NCBI RefSeq assembly: GCF_900184795.1
Contig: NZ_FXXN01000028.1
Coordinates: forward strand, 186,001-250,000
Reading direction: 5' to 3'
DNA length: 64,000 nucleotides
Source of the DNA: Magnetospirillum sp. 15-1
GTDB taxonomy: Bacteria > Pseudomonadota > Alphaproteobacteria > Rhodospirillales > Magnetospirillaceae
Below the pieces are notes generated by a model. That model had not been told where the DNA came from. It saw only the letters and a list, made by a program, of their open reading frames with translations, and made no database searches. Numbering within the stretch: the first letter of the stretch is position 1; every line of letters starts with the position of its first letter. Shown in pieces: positions 60,036-64,000 of this stretch. Made by a program: the position numbers and the translations under genes.

Positions 60036-61718
60036 TCAGGATTTGCCGGCCTTCTCCCGAATGGCCGACAGGGTTGTGCGGGTGGTGATGGCCTCGGGGT
60101 CCAGCACCAGATGCAGCAGGGCGAGGCGCCCGACGGCCAGAGCCTGCTCGAAGGCGGCGGCGAAGTCCTCGGTGCGTTCGACCCGCGCCGTCCAGGCGCC
60201 GTACGAAGCGGCCAGGGCGGCGAAATCGGGATTGGCGAGGTCGGTGGCCAGCGTCCTTCCAGGGTGGGAGGCTTCCTGATGCATGCGGATGGTGCCGTAC
60301 ATGCCGTTGTCCACCACCAGCACCACGGGGGCGAGGCCGTGCAGCTTGGCGGTGGCCAGCTCCTGGGCCGTCATCAGGAAGCAGCCGTCACCGGCGAAGG
60401 CCAGCACGGTGCGGTCCGGATGCAGCGCCTTGGCGGCCAGGGCGGCGGGCAGGCCATAGCCCATGGAGCCGTTGGCCGGGGCCAGTTGGCCGGGATAGCG
60501 GCGGAAGCGGTGGAAGCGCTGGGGCCAGCCGGTATAGTTGCCGGCGCCGGTGCAGATGATGGCGTCCTCGGGCAGGCGCGCCTCGATCTCGGCCATCACC
60601 TTGCCCATGTCCAGGGCGCCGGGGCAGGGATTGGGCACCCGGTTGGCCAGATGATCGGCGCGTACGGCCCTTGTCCAGTCCTTCCACGGCATGGCGGCGG
60701 GCGGCGCCAACTGGGCGACGCGTCGGGCGAAGGGCAGCATGGCGGCGACGATGGCGAGGTGGGGACGGTAGACGCGCCCCAGTTCCTCCGCCTCGGGGAA
60801 GACGTGGATCAGAACCTGCCTGGGATTGGGGGCTTCGATCAGGCTGTAGCCGGCGGTATCGATGTCGCCCAGCCGGGTGCCCACCGCCAGGATCAGATCG
60901 GCGTCCCGCACCCGCGCCCCCAGGCTGGGGGCCATGGAATAGCCCAGCTCGCCCCCATAGACGGCCGAGTCGTTGTCGACGATGTCCTGGCGGCGGAAGC
61001 AGGCGGCCACCGGCAAATTCCATCCTTCCGCGAAACGGGTGATCGATGCGGCGGCTTCCGCGCTCCAGCCGCCGCCGCCCACCAGCATCAGCGGGCGCTC
61101 GGCCTTGCCCAGCAGTTCCGCCAGCTTCTCCAGGCGGCACGGGCCGGGGTGGGGCAGGGCCGGCGGAAGTCGTTCCACATCGGCAACGACGGCCTGCTCG
61201 GCCAGCATGTCCTCGGGCAGGATCAGCACCGCCGGGCCGGGGCGGCCGCCCATGGCGGCGGCAAAGGCGCGGGCCACCGCCTCGGGCAGGCGGTCGGGCG
61301 CGGTGATCTCCTCGACGCGCTTGGCCAGGGGGCGGAACATCTGGGCCAGTTCCACCTCCTGGAAGGCCTCGCGCCCCCGGAACGGCCGGTCCACCTGACC
61401 GATCAGCAGCACCATGGGGGTGGAATCCTGGAAGGCGGTGTGGACGCCGACCGAGGCATGGGTGGCGCCGGGGCCGCGCCCGACGATGCAGACGCCCGGC
61501 CGGCCGGTCAGCTTGCCGTGCGCCTCGGCGGCATAGGCGGCGCCGCCTTCGTGGCGGAAGGCCAGGACCTTGAGGCGGTCGCGGCGGTCCCAGGCGGCGT
61601 CGAGGAAAGGCAGGAAGCTCTCGCCCGGCACGCAGGTCACCGTGTCGGCCCCCTGGCCGATCAGGGCATCGGCGAGAATCTCGCCGCCGGTACGGGATGC
61701 GGGGCCGGATCGCGACAT
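60036..61718 (-). CDS. ThDP-dependent acetolactate synthase/decarboxylase-family enzyme
   Basis: A 560-residue thiamine-diphosphate enzyme of the acetolactate synthase large-subunit family. The cofactor-activating glutamate lies in FRHEGGAAYAAEAHGKLTGR near residue 53, and the ThDP-magnesium motif GDGCFLMTAQELATA begins near 440, ending at VVDNGMYGTIR near 468. The VGRGPGATHASVGVHTAFQD segment near 78 is family-typical. No regulatory (ilvN) gene accompanies it, so a catabolic role is more likely than branched-chain biosynthesis. The ATG at 61718 follows GGGAGAG. The gene lies upstream of the ALDH7 gene in one unit. Substrate not assigned; benzoylformate- or phenylpyruvate-type decarboxylation was considered. 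Confidence 0.85.
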   Translation of the reverse strand: MSRSGPASRTGGEILADALIGQGADTVTCVPGESFLPFLDAAWDRRDRLKVLAFRHEGGAAYAAEAHGKLTGRPGVCIVGRGPGATHASVGVHTAFQDSTPMVLLIGQVDRPFRGREAFQEVELAQMFRPLAKRVEEITAPDRLPEAVARAFAAAMGGRPGPAVLILPEDMLAEQAVVADVERLPPALPHPGPCRLEKLAELLGKAERPLMLVGGGGWSAEAAASITRFAEGWNLPVAACFRRQDIVDNDSAVYGGELGYSMAPSLGARVRDADLILAVGTRLGDIDTAGYSLIEAPNPRQVLIHVFPEAEELGRVYRPHLAIVAAMLPFARRVAQLAPPAAMPWKDWTRAVRADHLANRVPNPCPGALDMGKVMAEIEARLPEDAIICTGAGNYTGWPQRFHRFRRYPGQLAPANGSMGYGLPAALAAKALHPDRTVLAFAGDGCFLMTAQELATAKLHGLAPVVLVVDNGMYGTIRMHQEASHPGRTLATDLANPDFAALAASYGAWTARVERTEDFAAAFEQALAVGRLALLHLVLDPEAITTRTTLSAIREKAGKS

Positions 61719-61813
61719 GGAACTCTCCCACACTTCAGTGAAAGTGGCTGTGACAAGGCTGGCGCACAAGATAGGCTGGGAGGCGCGGCCGCGTCCATGG
61801 ACCGCTTGGAGGA

Positions 61814-62146
61814 ATGATGGCGACCGACTGGCCCGGACTGGAAAAGCGGCTGGAACTGGCGACGGGGGCCGAACCCGAACTCGACCGCGAACTGGCGATG
61901 GCCTTCGCCGTGGCCGAGGCGCCGTTCACCGCCTCGGTTCCCCATTGCCGCACTCTGGTCGAGGCGGCCTTGCCCGGCATGAAACTGCATCTGGGATACG
62001 GCGCCAGCGGGATGTTTCCCTACGCCTTGCTGTCGGGGGAGGGGCTGCACGTCGTCTCCGAGGCCCCCACCGTGCCCCTGGCCATCCTCAGGTCGCTGGC
62101 GGCGGCAGAAACAGCCCGAGCGCGGTCAGCGCCGCCTGCAGCCTGA
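61814..62146 (+). CDS. Hypothetical protein with a phage-associated sequence pattern
   Basis: A 110-residue protein starting ATG-ATG, with the pattern WPGLEKRLELATGAEPELDR (residue 5 on) and FTASVPHCRTLVEAALPGM near 37. From memory this resembles a small family met in alphaproteobacterial phages and prophages, usually written LxxRLExAxGPDRELDxxI...YTASxDAAxxLVP, with no known role. No other phage genes are nearby, so it may be a remnant or a domesticated copy. Its last 59 bases overlap the 3-prime end of the convergent pncC. Confidence in the gene is moderate and in any function nil. Confidence 0.6.
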   Translation: MMATDWPGLEKRLELATGAEPELDRELAMAFAVAEAPFTASVPHCRTLVEAALPGMKLHLGYGASGMFPYALLSGEGLHVVSEAPTVPLAILRSLAAAETARARSAPPAA

Positions 62147-62579
62147 CGGCGTCGCGGTCGCCGTCGAAACGGTGTTCCGCGTGCCGGGTCGCCTGTCCCC
62201 GGCGGGCCAGGGCGAAATGCACCAGCCCCACCGGCTTGTCCGCCGAGCCGCCGCCCGGCCCGGCGATACCGGTTATCGCCACCGCCGCGTCGGCGTGGGA
62301 ATGGCGCAAGGCGCCTTCGGCCATGGCGACCGCCACTTCGCCACTGACCGCGCCGCAGGTGGCGATCAGCGCGGCGGGAACCCCCAGCATCTCCGCCTTG
62401 GCCTCGTTGGAATAGGTGACGAAGCCGCGCTCCACCACCGATGACGAGCCGGCGATGGCGGTCAGCGCCGCCGCCACCAGACCGCCGGTGCAGGATTCGG
62501 CGGTGGCGAGCCGCTCGCCGCGTTGCCCGGCGACGCGCAGCACCTCGGCGGCAAGCTCGGTCAAGGGGGCGGCAAGCAT
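62088..62579 (-). CDS. pncC: Nicotinamide-nucleotide amidase (CinA C-terminal domain protein)
   Basis: A 163-residue protein equal to the C-terminal domain of CinA, which deamidates nicotinamide mononucleotide to nicotinate mononucleotide in NAD recycling. Family marks are RLATAESCTGGLVAAALTAI (near residue 21), VVERGFVTYSNEAKAEMLGV near 44 and AVAITGIAGPGGGSADKPVG near 98. It lacks the N-terminal molybdopterin-like domain of full CinA, as in PncC. The ATG at 62579 lies two bases after the pgpA stop, so the two genes are coupled, an arrangement I recall from other alphaproteobacteria. Its 3-prime end overlaps the small gene at 61814-62146. Confidence 0.93.
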   Translation of the reverse strand: MLAAPLTELAAEVLRVAGQRGERLATAESCTGGLVAAALTAIAGSSSVVERGFVTYSNEAKAEMLGVPAALIATCGAVSGEVAVAMAEGALRHSHADAAVAITGIAGPGGGSADKPVGLVHFALARRGQATRHAEHRFDGDRDAVRLQAALTALGLFLPPPAT

Positions 62580-62581
62580 GC

Positions 62582-63124
62582 TCAACTCCGTAAGTGGTTG
62601 AAAAGGATCAGCAGTCCCAGGCCGTACGACCCGGCCAGGATATCGTCGAGCATGATCCCCAATCCGCCGCCGATCCGCCGGTCGGCCCAACCCACCGGCC
62701 AGGGCTTCCAGATGTCGAAGATCCGGAACAGGGCGAAACCCGCCAGATAGAACAGGGGATCGAGGGGGGCGGCCAGCAGCACCAGCCATTGCCCGGCGAC
62801 CTCGTCGATGACCACCTCGCCGGGGTCCTCGGTGCCGGTGCGGCGCACATAGACCGAGGACGCCCACCAGCCGACGCCGAAGCAGACCAGGGTGGCGGCC
62901 GCCAGCAGGGTCGGGCCGCCCGCCATGGTCAAGCCCCAGGCGAAGGGCAGGGCGGCGGCGGACCCCCAGGTTCCCGGCATTTTGGGCAGCAGCCCGGCGC
63001 CGAACCAGGTGGAGAGCAGGGTGGCGGGATGCAGGACGGACAGTCCCGTACGGTGATCAGGCAAGAGGCGGCCTCCATGGAGCGGCGCCACCATACCACC
63101 GGGGCCATTGCCGACAACTCTCAT
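62582..63124 (-). CDS. pgpA: Phosphatidylglycerophosphatase A
   Basis: A membrane phosphatase that removes the phosphate of phosphatidylglycerol-phosphate to make phosphatidylglycerol. Landmarks are GAGLLPKMPGTWGSAAALP (near residue 43), VRRTGTEDPGEVVIDEVAGQ near 94 and FRIFDIWKPWPVGWADRRIG near 132, with hydrophobic segments between. The frame is open to a TTG at 63175; ATGs at 63124 and 63094 are possible starts, giving 180 and 170 residues. Neither has a clear Shine-Dalgarno sequence. I list the 63124 start; the shorter form is nearer to the usual PgpA length. It is coupled to pncC. Confidence 0.9.
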   Translation of the reverse strand: MRVVGNGPGGMVAPLHGGRLLPDHRTGLSVLHPATLLSTWFGAGLLPKMPGTWGSAAALPFAWGLTMAGGPTLLAAATLVCFGVGWWASSVYVRRTGTEDPGEVVIDEVAGQWLVLLAAPLDPLFYLAGFALFRIFDIWKPWPVGWADRRIGGGLGIMLDDILAGSYGLGLLILFNHLRS

Positions 63125-63384
63125 CTCAATGTCATATATCTTTCGGTGCGGCAGGATTGTGTATGGCTTTGACAATTATCATCTATAGCAATGAGTTCGT
63201 CACAATATTCAACTCGTGCGGGACTGGACAGGGTCTGGTGGGTATGTGAAAATCCTTACCAGTACGAGGCTTCGCCAAGACGGCCGATGACTGATTATTC
63301 CGGAACCGTTCGTGCTGTTCATATTATCCTTTTGGATATTTCGCGTTCTTTCGTTTAATGCATCGCGGCATCACAGAGGCGGCA
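63125..63384. other. AT-rich divergent spacer between pgpA and the sensor gene
   Basis: This 260-base spacer is markedly richer in A and T than its flanks, especially 63125-63180 and 63320-63357. It must hold the promoters of both divergent genes. No specific -35/-10 pair, repeat or RNA gene could be assigned with confidence. Confidence 0.5.
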
Positions 63385-64000
63385 ATGAACATGCCTCGGG
63401 GAGCAGGACTGATCGGCAGACACGGTCTCATGGCGAGACTGGTGTTCCTCGGCATGGTCACCTGCGTGGCGCTGTGGGCAATCCTTGAATTCATGCATCA
63501 GCGGGATTTGGCCGCGCTGGTCGACCGTATCCTGGTGGAACGCCTGGAGCAGAAGGCCGGGCGGGATTCCCTGCGTCTCGAGGCCGTGTTGCGATCCCAT
63601 CAGGCCCTGGCCTCGCTGGTCGGCCGGTTGGAAGGTGTGGGCGGCGACGGCGAGCCGAACTGGCTGCCTGGCCGGGATGAAAGCGGCGCGTTTCCACCCG
63701 TGGATATCCTTGCCACCCTGACTCCGGGCGAACCGCGCCTGTGGGCGTTGGAGGGGCGGACGATTCCCGCCGGACTGGCGATCGCGCTCGCCGCTCTGCC
63801 GCCGGGGCGGGTTCAGCGCATTGCTGTCCTCGAATCCGGGGCCGTCCTCATTTCGGCCGCCGCCCTGGCCGGCAATGGGGGGCGGCGGGTGGCGGTGGTC
63901 TCGCTGATCGACGACGGCTTTCTGGCGGTGACCATGGGGGCCTACCTGGATCGCGGCTTTGCCATGCTGGCGAGCGAACCGGGCGGTGGCCGGGTGGTGG
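63385..64000 (+). CDS. N-terminal part of a membrane sensor protein (partial, runs off right edge)
   Basis: At least 205 residues of a protein cut by the window edge. After a short basic N-terminus comes a membrane helix (LMARLVFLGMVTCVALWAIL, near residue 16). It is followed by a charged stretch, DLAALVDRILVERLEQKAGR, and then an alanine/glycine/leucine-rich region that looks like a periplasmic sensing domain (e.g. VAVVSLIDDGFLAVTMGAYL near 172). The architecture fits a histidine kinase, diguanylate cyclase or chemoreceptor, but the output domain lies outside. The ATG at 63385 follows GAGGCGGC; an in-frame ATG at 63358 would add nine residues. The spacer before it is AT-rich. Confidence 0.7.
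   Translation, partial: MNMPRGAGLIGRHGLMARLVFLGMVTCVALWAILEFMHQRDLAALVDRILVERLEQKAGRDSLRLEAVLRSHQALASLVGRLEGVGGDGEPNWLPGRDESGAFPPVDILATLTPGEPRLWALEGRTIPAGLAIALAALPPGRVQRIAVLESGAVLISAAALAGNGGRRVAVVSLIDDGFLAVTMGAYLDRGFAMLASEPGGGRVV

Overview
The window is GC-rich, densely packed bacterial chromosome from an alphaproteobacterium, most likely a Rhodospirillales/Magnetospirillum-type organism. That placement is an inference from gene content: a TakP-type TRAP transporter, a MaoC-phosphotransacetylase fusion, two flagellar stator pairs, a pgpA-pncC pair and alphaproteobacterial-type ParC, MetY and HemB. No rRNA, tRNA, CRISPR array, insertion sequence or integrase was seen.

Region 1 (1-18,900) is one large catabolic island for a carboxylic acid degraded as its CoA thioester. 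A leftward arm carries an IclR regulator, an acyl-CoA dehydrogenase, an AMP-forming CoA ligase, and the binding protein and two permeases of a branched-chain-type ABC importer that runs off the left edge. A rightward arm carries an enoyl-CoA hydratase, a PaaH-like 3-hydroxyacyl-CoA dehydrogenase, a 3-oxoadipyl-CoA-type thiolase (frameshifted in this sequence), a universal stress protein, an aldehyde dehydrogenase and an alpha/beta hydrolase. A third block follows, with two more crotonase-family proteins, a BadH-like SDR, another acyl-CoA dehydrogenase, another SDR and a TetR regulator. The set fits aromatic or alicyclic acid breakdown ending in beta-oxidation; the substrate cannot be read from the sequence.

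Region 2 (18,900-28,700) holds parC, a TRAP 2-oxoacid transporter whose binding protein faces its membrane subunits across a shared terminator, bpt, an RDD membrane protein, motB, motA and a flavin reductase. Region 3 (28,700-37,950) holds a penicillin-acylase-family hydrolase, methylmalonyl-CoA epimerase, tag, an unrecognised protein in an AT-rich pocket, a secreted alanine/threonine-rich protein, lolC-lolD and a tandem HD/HD-GYP phosphodiesterase.

Region 4 (37,950-51,450) holds dnaE, a LEA14-like lipoprotein, a membrane GH17 enzyme with an FkbM methyltransferase, a pentapeptide-repeat/SUMF1 pair, hemB, metY, a 3-hydroxyisobutyryl-CoA hydrolase and a second stator pair. Region 5 (51,450-64,000) is centred on acetyl-CoA and acetyl-phosphate: a GNAT/acyl-CoA-synthetase fusion divergent from MaoC-Pta and ackA. 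It is followed by two small genes, a cyclic-nucleotide-binding protein, an ALDH7 dehydrogenase with a ThDP enzyme, pncC, pgpA and the start of a membrane sensor cut by the right edge.

Three copies of a composite palindromic repeat lie between genes in the first 22 kb. Small unrecognised genes are kept as hypothetical.
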